Below the pieces are notes generated by a model that worked only from the letters and a program-made list of their open reading frames with translations, was not told where the DNA came from and made no database searches. The position numbers and the translations under genes were made by a program. Below, piece after piece: positions 18,985-28,960 of a stretch of 60,853 bases of DNA; the stretch's first letter is position 1, and each line of letters starts with the position of its first letter. Source of the stretch: Leptolyngbya sp. 'hensonii' (GTDB lineage: Bacteria; Cyanobacteriota; Cyanobacteriia; GCF-001939115); the NCBI RefSeq assembly GCF_001939115.1, contig NZ_MQTZ01000011.1, forward strand, positions 10 to 60,862, in the 5' to 3' direction.

Positions 18985-20496
18985 TTAACGTTGATGCGGG
19001 ACTCGGTTAGTTAGTCCTCCCTGTCTGGAGGCCAGACGGGCTTTGCCTGCGGCTGCCCAATCTTGGAGAAATTGAATTTGGTCTCGGGCAGTTTGCGCCA
19101 AAGGAACGACTTGGCTGACTGCCTCTAAAATGTCATCCGTGGTAAAGTCTCGATTCTGGCTGAAACCGATATGCATGGCTTCAATCAGGGCTTGTTCAAT
19201 CTCCGCGCCTGAAAAATCAGGTGTTTCATAGGCCAGTCGATCTAGATCATAGCTGGTTAAGTTATGGGAGCGCAGGCGAGACAGGTGGACGGCAAAAATA
19301 GCTCGCCGCTCTTCCTGGGTGGGTAATCCAACGAAAAAGATTTCATCGAAGCGACCCTTGCGCAGCATTTCTGCTGGGAGAGATTGGACATTGTTGGCGG
19401 TTGCCACCACAAAAACAGGAGAGGTCTTCTCCGCTAACCAGGTGATGAACGTGCCAAATACTCGGCTGCTGGTCCCGGCATCTCCTTTGCCATCAAAACC
19501 GGAAAATGCCTTGTCAATTTCATCGATCCAGAGCACACAGGGAGCCAGGGCTTCTGCTAGTTGAATCATCTGTCGGGTACGGGATTCTGATTCACCGACC
19601 AGCCCCCCGAATAACCGCCCAACATCCAGCCGCAACAGGGGCAGGTGCCAGTGGTGGGCGATCGCTTTAGCAGTGAGGGATTTTCCTGTGCCCTGGATAC
19701 CAGCCAGTAACAGTCCGCGCGGATGGGGGAGGCCATACTGACGGGCTCGATCCGAAAAAGCGCCCCCTCGTCGGAGCAACCACTCTTTCAGATTATCCAG
19801 ACCCCCAATATCAGAGATTCTCTGAGTGGTGGGATAAAAATCCAGAATTTGGGTCTGGCGAATCGTCTGTCGTTTCTCCTCCAGGATCAGGTCTACGTCT
19901 TCGGGGCGAAGTTCTCCGTGGGTTGCGATCGCCCTTGCCAGTACCCGACGGATGCGTTCAGCCGATAGCCCCTGGCAGGAGCGGATCAGCTCATCCAGGA
20001 TGCGTCCCTCCAGAGTATGACCGGTTGCAGCCAGGATTTGCTCGATTTCAGTCTTGATTTCGGGAACGGCAGGGAGGGGAAATTCTAAAATCGTGATCGC
20101 TTCACTCAGGTCATCTGGGACGGAAATCTGAGGCGAGATCAGGACAATATTTTTGGGTTGGGCTTTGAGTAGGCGGGAGAGATTTCTGAGTTTACGGGAA
20201 ACAGCCACATCTTCTAGAAAGCGATGAAAGTCTCTCAGGATGAAGATCGAGGGAGCTGACGGAGGCAGTTTTTCCACCAGTTCCAGAGCCTGGAGCGGAT
20301 TGCGTTTTCCAAAACCGGCATCGTTGGGATTGCCTTGATACCCATCCACAAAATCCCAGATGTAAATAGCGCGGTTCCCCTGCTGCTGGGCGCATTGAGA
20401 AATCACCGCCTCCACCCGTTCTTCCTCCCTAGTGGGGATATAGAGGAGCGGGTAGCGGGCTCGCAGCAGTAATGTAAACTCGTCATGAAAACCCAT
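18985..20496 (-). CDS. ycf46: AAA+ ATPase Ycf46
   Basis: A protein of 503 residues. The start [20 protein letters not shown] and the whole architecture match Ycf46, a AAA+ protein of cyanobacteria and some plastids. The N-terminal half (about 1-230) is a degenerate ATPase-like part; the C-terminal AAA module has Walker [14 protein letters not shown] (about residue 268), Walker [13 protein letters not shown] and the sensor block VVATANNV. The Synechocystis homologue has been linked to inorganic-carbon uptake regulation; the molecular role is unclear. The SH3-domain gene follows after 4 bases. Confidence 0.9.
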   Translation of the reverse strand: MGFHDEFTLLLRARYPLLYIPTREEERVEAVISQCAQQQGNRAIYIWDFVDGYQGNPNDAGFGKRNPLQALELVEKLPPSAPSIFILRDFHRFLEDVAVSRKLRNLSRLLKAQPKNIVLISPQISVPDDLSEAITILEFPLPAVPEIKTEIEQILAATGHTLEGRILDELIRSCQGLSAERIRRVLARAIATHGELRPEDVDLILEEKRQTIRQTQILDFYPTTQRISDIGGLDNLKEWLLRRGGAFSDRARQYGLPHPRGLLLAGIQGTGKSLTAKAIAHHWHLPLLRLDVGRLFGGLVGESESRTRQMIQLAEALAPCVLWIDEIDKAFSGFDGKGDAGTSSRVFGTFITWLAEKTSPVFVVATANNVQSLPAEMLRKGRFDEIFFVGLPTQEERRAIFAVHLSRLRSHNLTSYDLDRLAYETPDFSGAEIEQALIEAMHIGFSQNRDFTTDDILEAVSQVVPLAQTARDQIQFLQDWAAAGKARLASRQGGLTNRVPHQR

Positions 20497-20604
20497 AGCA
20501 CGTACAGTAACGGATTTTGCTGCACCTGGATATTAAATTTCGATGCAGTCTCAATGGGACGGGAGACCTGCCTCAGACTGCCTCAACGTTACAGTCAATT
20601 TTGC

Positions 20605-21120
20605 TTAGTTCTGGCGGGGCAGTTGGTTTTTTAAAACTTCCAGAGAGGCCCAGCGCCGATCGACGGTTGGCCGGGGTAGTTTTGCGACTTTCTGGTTGAC
20701 CTCAATCCCAGAACAATCATGGCTACATAACTGCTTCTGGGGGATTTCCAGGCACAGTTGTTGATAAAGCCAGTCTGTTGGTTGGAAATAGCCCTGAGGG
20801 GATAGGGACTCGACTAGATCCTCGAGGGCTATTTCAAGGTCTGTGGCATTCGGCTCTGTAGGACTGTCCTCATTCAACCAGATTAGTTCAGTAGGCTCGA
20901 TTTCCAGACGATAATTGTAGTGCTTCAAGCAACGATGACAGGTCAGGGTCAGGATTGTCTCTGCTTTGGCAAAGACATCCAAATAGTTGCCTTGGTGCTT
21001 AACCTGTAAATAACCTTTGACCGGCGTTAGGGTTTCCAGATCAGGAAGAGACTCGTCGAAGGAGACTGTTGCAGTGCGTTCAGGGAGCCTGGTGAGCTGA
21101 GGAATGTAGATCGCATCCAT
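20605..21120 (-). CDS. YceD/DUF177 family protein
   Basis: A protein of 171 residues from the ATG at 21120 (MDAIYIPQLTRLPERT); a TTG seven codons earlier is less likely. The DUF177 features are the CHRCLKHY cysteine pair, an acidic middle (EIALEDLVESLSPQGYF) and a second pair in LCSHDCSG, which together look like a zinc knuckle. In other bacteria yceD lies next to rpmF and has been tied to 23S rRNA or ribosome biogenesis; in cyanobacteria it lies in the rnpA-yidC cluster, as here. It is 82 bases downstream of the R3H gene. Confidence 0.85.
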   Translation of the reverse strand: MDAIYIPQLTRLPERTATVSFDESLPDLETLTPVKGYLQVKHQGNYLDVFAKAETILTLTCHRCLKHYNYRLEIEPTELIWLNEDSPTEPNATDLEIALEDLVESLSPQGYFQPTDWLYQQLCLEIPQKQLCSHDCSGIEVNQKVAKLPRPTVDRRWASLEVLKNQLPRQN

Positions 21121-21202
21121 ATCTAAACCCCCATGTTTCAAAGGTTATGCATTGGCAGACAAATCAGGCATTGTCCAGAAACCCATGTGCCTTGAGGGTC
21201 TC

Positions 21203-21763
21203 TCAAGGTTCAATGGCTGGATCTTGAGGCCGACGGACTACCAGTCGTCGGTCTGGTTCTCGACCCCGACTATAGGTTTCCAGATCGGGATAGGATTGCA
21301 GAAACATGTGAACCTGTCTCCGTTCAGCTGAGGACAAGGACTTGAGTTCATACTCATGGCCTGTCTGTCGAACTTGGTCGGCAGCCTGTTGGGCCATGGT
21401 TTGTAACTCTTCTTGCCGACGGGCGCGGTAGCCATTCAGCTCGATCGTATAAGCGTGCTGCTGTTCCGCTGGCTGACCCATGTTGAGGGTCGTATTCACG
21501 AGATATTGCATGGCATCCAGAACCGAGCCTTCTGGTCCTGTCAGGATAGTAATCTGCTCAGGTGTTAAGCTGGCCTGATTAATCGTGAGCCAGGAACTGC
21601 TAGAGGGTTGATGGAGCTCAGATGCAGGATGTTGCTCCTCATTTTTGTTGCCCGTGAGCCCATCCACCCGCTCCTCAAGGGTGACCCCTACGGGTAAAGC
21701 CATCAACCGTAAGAGTGTCTCAAGCCATACCTGACCTTCTGAATTAGCATGCTCTGAAGACAA
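21203..21763 (-). CDS. R3H-domain RNA-binding protein (KhpB/Jag-like)
   Basis: A protein of 186 residues. An N-terminal part of about 60 residues with no clear domain is followed by a KH-like segment (ITILTGPEGSVLDAMQYLVN) and a C-terminal R3H domain (LKSLSSAERRQVHMFLQSYP). This is the Jag/KhpB layout without the Jag-N domain. The homologue in Gram-positive bacteria binds RNA and affects cell division. The apparent start is TTG at 21763, with an AGGGTGATC purine tract upstream. It follows yidC by 23 bases, the usual yidC-jag pairing. Confidence 0.82.
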   Translation of the reverse strand: MSSEHANSEGQVWLETLLRLMALPVGVTLEERVDGLTGNKNEEQHPASELHQPSSSSWLTINQASLTPEQITILTGPEGSVLDAMQYLVNTTLNMGQPAEQQHAYTIELNGYRARRQEELQTMAQQAADQVRQTGHEYELKSLSSAERRQVHMFLQSYPDLETYSRGREPDRRLVVRRPQDPAIEP

Positions 21764-21786
21764 GTTTGATCACCCTTTTTCCTAAT

Positions 21787-22935
21787 CTAGGATTTCTTCT
21801 TTGCAGTGCCTGGCTCAAAGGGAAGAGAAGTCCTACCTTTGCCTGACTCACCCTGTTTTAGGGCTTCCGATTCTTCAACGATTTTCTGCAAGTTTTCCGG
21901 TAAGGGTTCCCGAAGGAGGAGGAAGGTCTGCAGAGTTTGGAAAATATTGGCAATCACCATGTACATCAGCACCCCTGCTGGCAGTGGGAAGAACAGGAAC
22001 ATGCCTGAGAAAATGACAGGCGTGATTTTATTGACAGCAGCCTGTTGCTGATTCTCCGTATTGGCTCCCTGACCTGAGAGAATCTGGTTGACGTAGAGAC
22101 TAAGACCAAAAAAGATGATCATCCCCACCACGTCCCAGTGGATAGTTCCATCCGGATCAAAGGCACCGACCCGACCCAGGGCATCAATAAACAGAAACCC
22201 TTTATCCGCAGCTAACCCTGGCACAGTCCCCTGAACAGTGACTTCTCCCGGCTGGAGAGCCTCAAAAGTTCCGTCTTGATTGACCTTGAGCCGTTCTTCC
22301 CCTTTAGTGACTTTCCAGCGGGGCATTAAGGTTGTCTCTGGGTGCTCTTTTAAAAGGGTTTCCAGAGGCTTGCCTTCTATCGTCTGGAATTCCAGATGAG
22401 TTTTCTCACCCACCACCAGGCGATTGCCACCAGGAAGGACAGCAGAAACCGGGGCATGCACACCATCAGCAACGTAAATGTTCTGGGGCGGAGTCGCAAA
22501 GGCTTGAGGTTGAATCAGCTCAATTTGCTCCCTGGGAAAAATCTGTACGGTCAGAGAGTAATTGACATCTGAAAAAGGCGAACCCCGCAGGGTTGCGAAC
22601 AGGGCAAACAGTACTGGCATTTGAAGCAACAAGGGAAAGCACCCAGAAAGAGGATTGCCATACTCCTTGTAAACCTGGGACATTTCCTCCTGCTGTTTGG
22701 TCGGATTGTCCTTATACCGTTCCTGGATTTCCTTGATCCGCTTTTGCATGACTGGCTGAGCCACACGCATGCGCCGCATACTACGAATGGAGCCAGCACT
22801 CAAGGGAAAAAGGGCAAAGCGAATAACGAGCGTCAGAGCCACGATCGCCAGACCATAGCTGGGCACAATCCCATAGAAAAAATCCAGGATTGGCAGCATG
22901 ACATTGTTGGAGAGAAATCCTATACCAAAGTCCAT
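21787..22935 (-). CDS. yidC: Membrane protein insertase YidC/Oxa1
   Basis: A protein of 382 residues that inserts proteins, including photosystem subunits, into plasma and thylakoid membranes. Family signs: [20 protein letters not shown] (first core span), the basic cytoplasmic coiled region [36 protein letters not shown], and late spans around residues 280-345. The arginine of the hydrophilic groove is in [10 protein letters not shown] long loop (about 125-260) separates the second and third core spans and looks like a lumenal insert found in cyanobacterial forms. It belongs to the rpmH-rnpA-PH-yidC-khpB cluster. Confidence 0.95.
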   Translation of the reverse strand: MDFGIGFLSNNVMLPILDFFYGIVPSYGLAIVALTLVIRFALFPLSAGSIRSMRRMRVAQPVMQKRIKEIQERYKDNPTKQQEEMSQVYKEYGNPLSGCFPLLLQMPVLFALFATLRGSPFSDVNYSLTVQIFPREQIELIQPQAFATPPQNIYVADGVHAPVSAVLPGGNRLVVGEKTHLEFQTIEGKPLETLLKEHPETTLMPRWKVTKGEERLKVNQDGTFEALQPGEVTVQGTVPGLAADKGFLFIDALGRVGAFDPDGTIHWDVVGMIIFFGLSLYVNQILSGQGANTENQQQAAVNKITPVIFSGMFLFFPLPAGVLMYMVIANIFQTLQTFLLLREPLPENLQKIVEESEALKQGESGKGRTSLPFEPGTAKKKS

Positions 22936-23014
22936 TCGTTTTTTGTCAACCCGTGTGCTCTAGATTTTCTGAATCCAAGTCTATATTAGTTGGCGTGAAA
23001 GTGCCGTCTGAACT

Positions 23015-23416
23015 TTAACGTCCTGTAGAGCCGACGGGACCACTAACCTGCTGTGCCTCTGACGTTAGTTTGCTGTTGATATAGTTGTAGATGTCGCGGA
23101 AGCGCGGGATCGCTCTTATCTCCAGACGGCTACCATCCTTCAGCGTAACAACCATATCTCCCCAGGTTCCAAAACCACGAGGCACAGTCACTACTTTGGC
23201 AATTTCCGAGTAGATCACATCCGTCCGGTTACGGCTCATCCAGCCCCCTGTGGTCGAAATCCGACGATTTGTAATCCGATATCGGGACCAAAGCGCCCGA
23301 ATCACGGCACCGATCGTCAGAGGTAGGCAAATAACGGTAAACCCTAACAGGATGTTAATGATTAAGTCACCAATGTGAGGACCACCCTCGTAATAAACGT
23401 CTTCACGAATGCCCAT
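23015..23416 (-). CDS. Small PH-domain membrane protein
   Basis: A protein of 133 residues from the ATG at 23416 ([18 protein letters not shown]). There is a pair of hydrophobic helices (about 15-45), then a bacterial PH-like domain ([16 protein letters not shown] to [14 protein letters not shown]). In cyanobacteria this gene is placed between rnpA and yidC. The start overlaps the rnpA stop by 14 bases, so translation is coupled. The function is not established; a link to membrane-protein biogenesis is suggested only by the company it keeps. Confidence 0.82.
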   Translation of the reverse strand: MGIREDVYYEGGPHIGDLIINILLGFTVICLPLTIGAVIRALWSRYRITNRRISTTGGWMSRNRTDVIYSEIAKVVTVPRGFGTWGDMVVTLKDGSRLEIRAIPRFRDIYNYINSKLTSEAQQVSGPVGSTGR

Positions 23417-23765
23417 CAAGAACCTCTGCATCTGCCAACAACTGCTTTAATTCTCGCAGAAATTGATGATATTCGCACTCAACCGCTGTAGGACGAACTA
23501 CAATCACCAGCAACCAGCCTGCCTGAATCTCAGGCAGGAGTTGTTGAATTGCAGCACGAATCCGACGCTTAATTCGATTGCGAACTACCGCACGCTTGCT
23601 GACTTTCTGACTGATAGAAATGCCAATCTGCGTGAATTGAGGGGGGTTGGAGGAGAGAGATAAGCCTCTCAAAGCCAGGGACAAGCCATTGCGGCGGATG
23701 CCTTGCTGATAAACCCGATCAAAATCTCGCCGTTGCCTGAGGCGATGGGCCTTCGGCAAAGCCAT
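23403..23765 (-). CDS. rnpA: Ribonuclease P protein component
   Basis: A protein of 120 residues that partners the RNase P RNA in trimming tRNA 5' ends. The N-terminus [19 protein letters not shown] and the basic signature [13 protein letters not shown] are diagnostic. The ATG at 23765 is preferred to an upstream in-frame start at 23783 because it gives the normal N-terminus and lies 7 bases after the rpmH stop. Its 3' end overlaps the PH-domain gene. Confidence 0.96.
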   Translation of the reverse strand: MALPKAHRLRQRRDFDRVYQQGIRRNGLSLALRGLSLSSNPPQFTQIGISISQKVSKRAVVRNRIKRRIRAAIQQLLPEIQAGWLLVIVVRPTAVECEYHQFLRELKQLLADAEVLDGHS

Positions 23766-23772
23766 GATAGCT

Positions 23773-23913
23773 TCAGGCAACAACCAAGCGGAGCCGTCCC
23801 TTAGCCCGTCGGGCTTTCAGAACTCTCTGCCCGTTTTTAGTTCGCATCCGGGCGCGAAAACCAGAAACTCTTTTCCGCTTACGGCTTGTACCGTGCAGGG
23901 TACGCTTAGTCAT
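23773..23913 (-). CDS. rpmH: Ribosomal protein bL34
   Basis: A small frame of 46 residues, [20 protein letters not shown] and onward, ending GRLRLVVA. Its many Lys and Arg residues and the [21 protein letters not shown] block are those of bL34. It runs from the ATG at 23913 to a TGA at 23773 and sits 7 bases before rnpA, the near-universal rpmH-rnpA order. The DUF2808 gene lies 81 bases upstream on the same strand. Confidence 0.97.
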   Translation of the reverse strand: MTKRTLHGTSRKRKRVSGFRARMRTKNGQRVLKARRAKGRLRLVVA

Positions 23914-23994
23914 AATTCTAAAACTCCGGGGTTAACCAACCCACGATCTCAAAAAGCACGATTCATCATCGTACCATTCTCTGAGCTAAATAAT

Positions 23995-24513
23995 CTACTG
24001 AACGGTAATGACCCAGGTGCCGATGTAACGCAGCAAAGGAACATCCCCAGGCGTCAGGATCTGGCAGTTGAAGTAATACATGCCACCAAAGGCTGGATTT
24101 TTTACGTTCGAGAGGATGATTTCAACCCCAAAGCCAGCTGGGATAGGTTCCTTGGGAGTAATTTCCAGGAAATGATTTTCTTCGTCCCATTTGACAGAGT
24201 CGAGCGGAACAGACTTGTCTCGAGAAATAATCTCAACGTCATTCACATCAAACTTGCCATCAAAGTAGTCCGGATAAGAGATGGAAAATTTGGAGACGGC
24301 CAGCTTCATCTTCTTGCCTGAAATTCTCAAGCGGTAGCGATCCCAGGCATCTGATTTGCCACCGAAATCCAGTCTGTAGTTCAGTTGATTCTCACCTTTA
24401 ACATTCCCGAACAGAGTCAGCCCCGGAAGACCTTGGGCCATGCTGATAGCAGGCAAACCAGAGAGCAGACAGCCTGCAATGGCCAAAGTTGGAAGAATAC
24501 GTTGCTTCAGCAT
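23995..24513 (-). CDS. Secreted DUF2808 protein
   Basis: A protein of 172 residues from the ATG at 24513, with a signal peptide (about 1-27, ending near ISMAQG). The mature part has the DUF2808 look: LSNVKNPAFGGMYYFNCQI and an all-beta pattern, with ISYPDYFDGKFD in the middle. This family is mostly cyanobacterial and extracytoplasmic, with no known activity. Two further ATGs upstream (24537, 24534) would put extra residues ahead of the signal peptide and are less likely. It lies upstream of rpmH but need not be co-transcribed. Confidence 0.8.
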   Translation of the reverse strand: MLKQRILPTLAIAGCLLSGLPAISMAQGLPGLTLFGNVKGENQLNYRLDFGGKSDAWDRYRLRISGKKMKLAVSKFSISYPDYFDGKFDVNDVEIISRDKSVPLDSVKWDEENHFLEITPKEPIPAGFGVEIILSNVKNPAFGGMYYFNCQILTPGDVPLLRYIGTWVITVQ

Positions 24514-25237
24514 AGTTGTGGAGAGTATAAACATCACAGCAAAAAACAGTAAATGGAAAGCTACTTGCGGTACAGGCGACCTGCAGACTGGGCCAGTTGA
24601 TAGTCCAGGCCAGAATCAGAGACGCTCAGATTTTAAAAAGGTGCCTGGTCAGGGGCAAATCCGGTAGAACAAAGATTTAGTTTATCTTAACAATCCTACC
24701 ACAGAGCCTCTGGGTTTGTGGTAGGGGCCGGATCCATGCGGAGATAGGTAGTCTTTTCATCCAGTTGTTTCTAAAAATATCTAATTACAAAGAAGATTTA
24801 AGTTTCCAAGATTTGTATTTTTTCCGTTGCTGAACTTCCTCAACAATTCTTTATTGGGTGATTTTATCTACTCGTTATTTCAAAGGGTTTTGTAATCCGT
24901 CTGACAGGCTATTTCTGCTTGTAGCCTGTTCGAGAACAGGGTAACTAAAGGCTTAAAGTTGAGGCTGTGAAGGTCATGAACAATATTTCAGTAAGTTAAA
25001 ACAAGTTGAAGACGAGTTGGGCTTTTGGGGGATCAGCATAAGATTGTGAAGCTTGATTCGAAATGAGTCGAATTTTATGGGTATTTTGTGAATTAAGACT
25101 CTATAAATCACCAGAAGTTTGTGCTTCTACTGAAAAATTGTTAGATCTTGATCATTCAGTCAATTGCTCTTTTCTGCACCCAAGTAAAACTTCAGTCATG
25201 ACTCAAAATCGTTGAACATTTTGCACCAGGAGAATTC
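24514..25237. other. AT-rich intergenic region upstream of pntA
   Basis: About 720 bases with no protein-like frame longer than a few dozen codons. It carries an inverted repeat, CCTACCACA...TGTGGTAGG at 24695-24725, with a 13-base loop and no T-run. The part from 24750 to 25200 is clearly AT-richer than the genes around it. No known small RNA (6S, Yfr1, tmRNA, SRP) was recognised. The last bases hold AGGAG, the ribosome site for the ATG at 25238. Confidence 0.45.
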
Positions 25238-26413
25238 ATGAAACTAGCAGTCGTTAAAGAAATTGAGGTTGGTGAGCGGCGTGTGGCATTAATTCCAGAT
25301 GCTGTCTCTCGCCTGACTAAGCAAGGCATAGAAGTTTGGGTTGAAGCAGGAGCTGGCGAACGATCCTGGTTTGCCGACAGCCTTTATGAGTCAGCGGGGG
25401 CCAAGATCGTGGCAGATGCGGCGATGATTTGGGGTGAGGCAGATGTGGTGCTGAAGGTTGGCCCACTCCAGGAGCGGGAGGATGGCTGTCATGAAGTTGA
25501 TCTGATGCATGCAGGCCAAACCCTGATCAGTTTTCTGGACCCCCTCGGCAACCCGTCATTGATCCAGCGCTTGAGCGATCGCCAGGTCACGGCTTTTGCC
25601 CTGGAGTTGATCCCACGAACCAGCCGCGCTCAGAGCATGGACGCTCTGTCTTCCCAGGCTTCCCTCGCTGGTTACAAATCGGTGTTGATTGCAGCTGCTG
25701 TGCTGCCGAAGTTTTTCCCCATGTTGACCACTGCTGCGGGCACCATTCCTCCGGCCAAGGTGTTTGTGATTGGAGCGGGTGTGGCTGGCTTGCAGGCGAT
25801 CGCAACGGCCCGTCGATTAGGGGCTGTCGTGGAAGCCTTTGATATTCGCCCAGCCGTAAAGGAAGAAGTGCAAAGTCTGGGGGCTCGATTTGTCGAGGTC
25901 CAGTTGGAGGAGGATACCGTGGCTTCAGGGGGCTATGCCCGAGAAGTTTCTGAGGTGGCCAAGCAGCGGACTCAGGCGGCCATTGCTGAACATGTTTCTC
26001 AGGCAGATGTGGTGATTACAACGGCCCAGGTGCCAGGTAAGCGGGCTCCCCTGCTGGTGACGGAGGAAATGGTAGCTCGGATGAAGCCGGGTTCTGTAGT
26101 GGTAGACCTCGCAGCTGAGCAAGGTGGGAACTGTGCCTGTACTGCCCCCGGTAAGGATGTAGTCCATCATGGGGTGACCATTGTCGGTCCAATCAATTTG
26201 CCCGCTTCCATGCCTGTGCATGCCAGTCAGATGTATGCCAAAAACCTGCTCTCCCTGGTTCAGTTGATGGTGAAGGATGGGGCTCTGAATCTGAACTTTG
26301 CTGATGACATTATTGACGGAGCCTGTGTGACCCATGCTGGCCAGATCCACAATCAGCGGGTTCGGGATGCTCTAGAGGCAGAAGCCAGAGGTCGATCGGA
26401 AGTCAGAGGGTAG
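25238..26413 (+). CDS. pntA: NAD(P) transhydrogenase subunit alpha part 1
   Basis: A protein of 391 residues, the NAD(H)-binding domain I of proton-translocating transhydrogenase, which exchanges hydride between NADH and NADP+ using the proton gradient. It starts MKLAVVKEIEVGERRVALIP, related to alanine dehydrogenase, and holds the Rossmann motif VIGAGVAGLQAIATARRLGA (about residues 176-195), the RQD-loop region and GKRAPLLV. As in other cyanobacteria, the alpha subunit is split, with the membrane part in the next gene. AGGAG precedes the ATG. A 110-base gap separates it from pntA2. Confidence 0.95.
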   Translation: MKLAVVKEIEVGERRVALIPDAVSRLTKQGIEVWVEAGAGERSWFADSLYESAGAKIVADAAMIWGEADVVLKVGPLQEREDGCHEVDLMHAGQTLISFLDPLGNPSLIQRLSDRQVTAFALELIPRTSRAQSMDALSSQASLAGYKSVLIAAAVLPKFFPMLTTAAGTIPPAKVFVIGAGVAGLQAIATARRLGAVVEAFDIRPAVKEEVQSLGARFVEVQLEEDTVASGGYAREVSEVAKQRTQAAIAEHVSQADVVITTAQVPGKRAPLLVTEEMVARMKPGSVVVDLAAEQGGNCACTAPGKDVVHHGVTIVGPINLPASMPVHASQMYAKNLLSLVQLMVKDGALNLNFADDIIDGACVTHAGQIHNQRVRDALEAEARGRSEVRG

Positions 26414-26523
26414 GTCACGCCTGTAGGGGCAGTCCCCTAACAATCCAGGTCCAGGCCAATGGTTGGGACCGAATCCATACAGGGCGAAAGGGTTCCCTGT
26501 GTTGCAAATAAGGAGATGGAGCC

Positions 26524-26817
26524 ATGTCCCATGAAATTGTGACTGCTTTGGTTGTGTTTGTATTGGCCTCGTTTGTGGGCTTTGAAGTGATTAACAAAGT
26601 TCCTCCTACCCTGCATACCCCTTTAATGTCTGGTTCCAACGCCATTTCTGGCATTGCCGTGATCGGGGCTTTGCTGGTGTCGGGAAGTCGGGCGTGGAAC
26701 GTCACGGTGATTCTCGGGTTAATTGCTGTGGTTCTGGCCATGGTTAACGTGGTCGGAGGCTTTCTGGTCACCGATCGCATGCTGCAGATGTTCAAGAAGA
26801 AAGAGGTGAAGGCATGA
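26524..26817 (+). CDS. NAD(P) transhydrogenase subunit alpha part 2 (membrane)
   Basis: A protein of 97 residues with three hydrophobic segments and the family blocks VLASFVGFEVINKVPPTLHT, PLMSGSNAISGI and VVGGFLVTDRML. It is the membrane part (domain II) of the split alpha subunit, often called PntA2 or PntAB. GGAG stands just before the ATG at 26524. Its stop overlaps the pntB start (ATGA at 26814-26817), so the two are translationally coupled. Confidence 0.94.
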   Translation: MSHEIVTALVVFVLASFVGFEVINKVPPTLHTPLMSGSNAISGIAVIGALLVSGSRAWNVTVILGLIAVVLAMVNVVGGFLVTDRMLQMFKKKEVKA

Positions 26818-28223
26818 ATGAGTTTTTGCCCACAGGAATTCAACTCAGCTATCTGGCTGCAGCGTCCCTTTTTATTGTGGGGCTGAAGCAACTGGGATCG
26901 CCTGCCACAGCTCGCCAAGGTAATCTTCTGGCTGCGATTGGGATGTTGATTGCGATCGTGGCTACCCTGCTGGATCAGGCTGTCCTGAACTACGAAATGA
27001 TCCTGGTGGGGATTGTGATTGGCTCCTTGCTGGGGGTCATCATGGCCCAAAAGGTTGAAATGACTGCGATGCCCCAAATGGTGGGTCTGCTGAATGGTTT
27101 GGGTGGTGGGGCTTCCACCTTGATTGCGATGGCAGAATTCTGGCGGCTACAGAACAGCGCAGAAGCAGTGCCTGTGGATAGTAGCATCACGATTATTCTC
27201 AGTGTCTTGATTGGCGGCATTACCCTTACCGGTAGCCTGATTGCCTTTGCCAAATTGCAGGAGCTGATGACCGGTGCGGCGATTACCTTTCCCTCTCAAA
27301 GGGCTCTGGCTGTAGCCCTGGTTGTGGTGTTTCTGGTAGGCAGCGTCTGCCTGCTGATTACCCCCAAAGACTCAGTGATCTTCCTCAGTCTGGTGGGAAT
27401 TTCCCTGATCCTGGGTGTGCTGTTTGTGATTCCGATCGGCGGGGCCGATATGCCTGTTGTCATCTCCCTGCTGAACTCCTTTTCTGGTCTGGCAGCCAGT
27501 GCGGCTGGATTCGTGCTGATGAATGACATGCTGATTATTGCTGGGGCTCTGGTGGGGGCTTCAGGGATTATCCTGACCCAGATCATGTGTAAGGCCATGA
27601 ACCGTTCCCTGGCCAATGTCCTCTTCAGTGCGTTCAGTAGCAAAGGTGGAGCTGGCAGGGGCGCTACTGCTACAGGAGTCGTTACCGAGAAGACGGTCCA
27701 TACGGTTGGAGCGGAAGAAGGGGCCATGATGCTTGGCTATGCCCGTTCCGTGGTGATTATTCCTGGTTACGGGATGGCGGTTGCCCAGGCGCAGCATTCG
27801 GTGCGGGAGCTGGGTGATCAGCTAGAACGCTTGGGGGTGGATGTCAAGTATGCCATTCATCCGGTAGCAGGTCGGATGCCGGGACACATGAATATCCTTC
27901 TGGCGGAAGCCAATGTGCCCTATCCCCAGTTCTACGATATGGACGACATTAACCCAGAATTTGAGCGGACCGATGTGGCCCTGGTGATTGGAGCAAATGA
28001 CGTGGTCAATCCGGCTGCAAGACACGATACCAATAGCCCCATTTATGGGATGCCGATTCTGGAGGTGGATAAGGCCCGCCACACGATCGTGATCAAGCGC
28101 AGCATGAATGCAGGGTTCTCCGGTGTGGATAATGAATTGTTTTACAAAGATAAAACCCTGATGCTGTTTGGCAGTGCCCGGGATGTGGTGAATCAGCTGG
28201 TGACAGAAGTGAAGCAGCTATAA
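26814..28223 (+). CDS. pntB: NAD(P) transhydrogenase subunit beta
   Basis: A protein of 469 residues. The first 270 or so form eight or more membrane spans (domain II), and the rest is the NADP(H)-binding domain III with VVIIPGYGMAVAQAQH, the conserved YAIHPVAGRMPGHMNVLL-like block (here ...HMNILL) and VALVIGANDVVNPAA. The length and motif order are normal. With the two alpha genes it makes a complete transhydrogenase, which in cyanobacteria sits in the thylakoid membrane and supports NADPH balance in weak light or mixotrophy. Confidence 0.96.
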   Translation: MNEFLPTGIQLSYLAAASLFIVGLKQLGSPATARQGNLLAAIGMLIAIVATLLDQAVLNYEMILVGIVIGSLLGVIMAQKVEMTAMPQMVGLLNGLGGGASTLIAMAEFWRLQNSAEAVPVDSSITIILSVLIGGITLTGSLIAFAKLQELMTGAAITFPSQRALAVALVVVFLVGSVCLLITPKDSVIFLSLVGISLILGVLFVIPIGGADMPVVISLLNSFSGLAASAAGFVLMNDMLIIAGALVGASGIILTQIMCKAMNRSLANVLFSAFSSKGGAGRGATATGVVTEKTVHTVGAEEGAMMLGYARSVVIIPGYGMAVAQAQHSVRELGDQLERLGVDVKYAIHPVAGRMPGHMNILLAEANVPYPQFYDMDDINPEFERTDVALVIGANDVVNPAARHDTNSPIYGMPILEVDKARHTIVIKRSMNAGFSGVDNELFYKDKTLMLFGSARDVVNQLVTEVKQL

Positions 28224-28276
28224 CGTTCAGTCCGCTATGATTGAAGAGCCCAGCTTCTGTATAACAGGCTAGCACT

Positions 28277-28960
28277 GTGACCAGGGGACATTTATCCCAA
28301 GTGAAAGCAGTCAAAGAATCCAGTCGTCCTAAACCACGGCTGGATTCTCTGTCGATCGGCATTGTTCTCTTCACCCTATTCCTGCTGGTCAAGGGGGCAG
28401 GGTTAATCTTTAGCTCCAAGCAGTTCGATCCATTGCCGCCCCTGGTCATGGTGGGTGGTGATCCCTATGTCCGGGCCTTGATGCGAACCATTTCTGCGAG
28501 TGAAGCGAATGGTTCGGATCCTTACGCCCTCTTGTATGGCGGGAGCCATGTGGAGAGTTTGAAGCAGCATCCTGATCGGTGTGTGACGATCGTGCGGGGA
28601 CCGAACATGGGCCGTTGTACAACGGCTGCCGGGCGGTATCAGTTCCTGACCTCCACCTGGCTGGAAAAGGCCCGCCGATATCATCCGCTGGCGAGATCCG
28701 GCAATCTATCGGCCTACAGTTTTGAGCCAGAGTATCAGGATCGGGTGGTCTATGCCTGGCTAACAGATGGTCGGGCCTGGGACGCAGATATTCCTACCCT
28801 TTTGCGGGAGGGGCATCTTGATCAGGTTCTGGAGCTGCTTTCGCCAACCTGGACGAGCCTGGGGCATGGAATAGAAAGTAATGTGATGACCCCCCATCTG
28901 CAGGAGATTTACCAGCAGGTTCTGACTGAGGAGCGGGCCAAGGTTGACCTGTTGCATTAG
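28277..28960 (+). CDS. Membrane-anchored lysozyme-like glycosidase (lambda endolysin/GH104-like)
   Basis: A protein of 227 residues with one membrane span (about 28-45) and an extracytoplasmic domain. ISASEANGSDPYALLYGG and TAAGRYQFLTSTW follow the pattern of lambda-type endolysins (catalytic Glu, then the tyrosine-glycine loop and AAGRYQ block). Such enzymes cleave the glycan backbone of peptidoglycan. The start is GTG at 28277. It lies 53 bases after pntB, perhaps by read-through, but there is no functional tie to the transhydrogenase. No holin or phage gene is nearby, so it is likely a cellular wall enzyme. Confidence 0.75.
   Translation: MTRGHLSQVKAVKESSRPKPRLDSLSIGIVLFTLFLLVKGAGLIFSSKQFDPLPPLVMVGGDPYVRALMRTISASEANGSDPYALLYGGSHVESLKQHPDRCVTIVRGPNMGRCTTAAGRYQFLTSTWLEKARRYHPLARSGNLSAYSFEPEYQDRVVYAWLTDGRAWDADIPTLLREGHLDQVLELLSPTWTSLGHGIESNVMTPHLQEIYQQVLTEERAKVDLLH

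Noticed and set aside
28277-28960. Prophage remnant, because of the lambda-type endolysin domain
   Set aside because: No holin, tail, capsid or integrase gene is present, and the protein has its own membrane anchor and sits in a housekeeping context.
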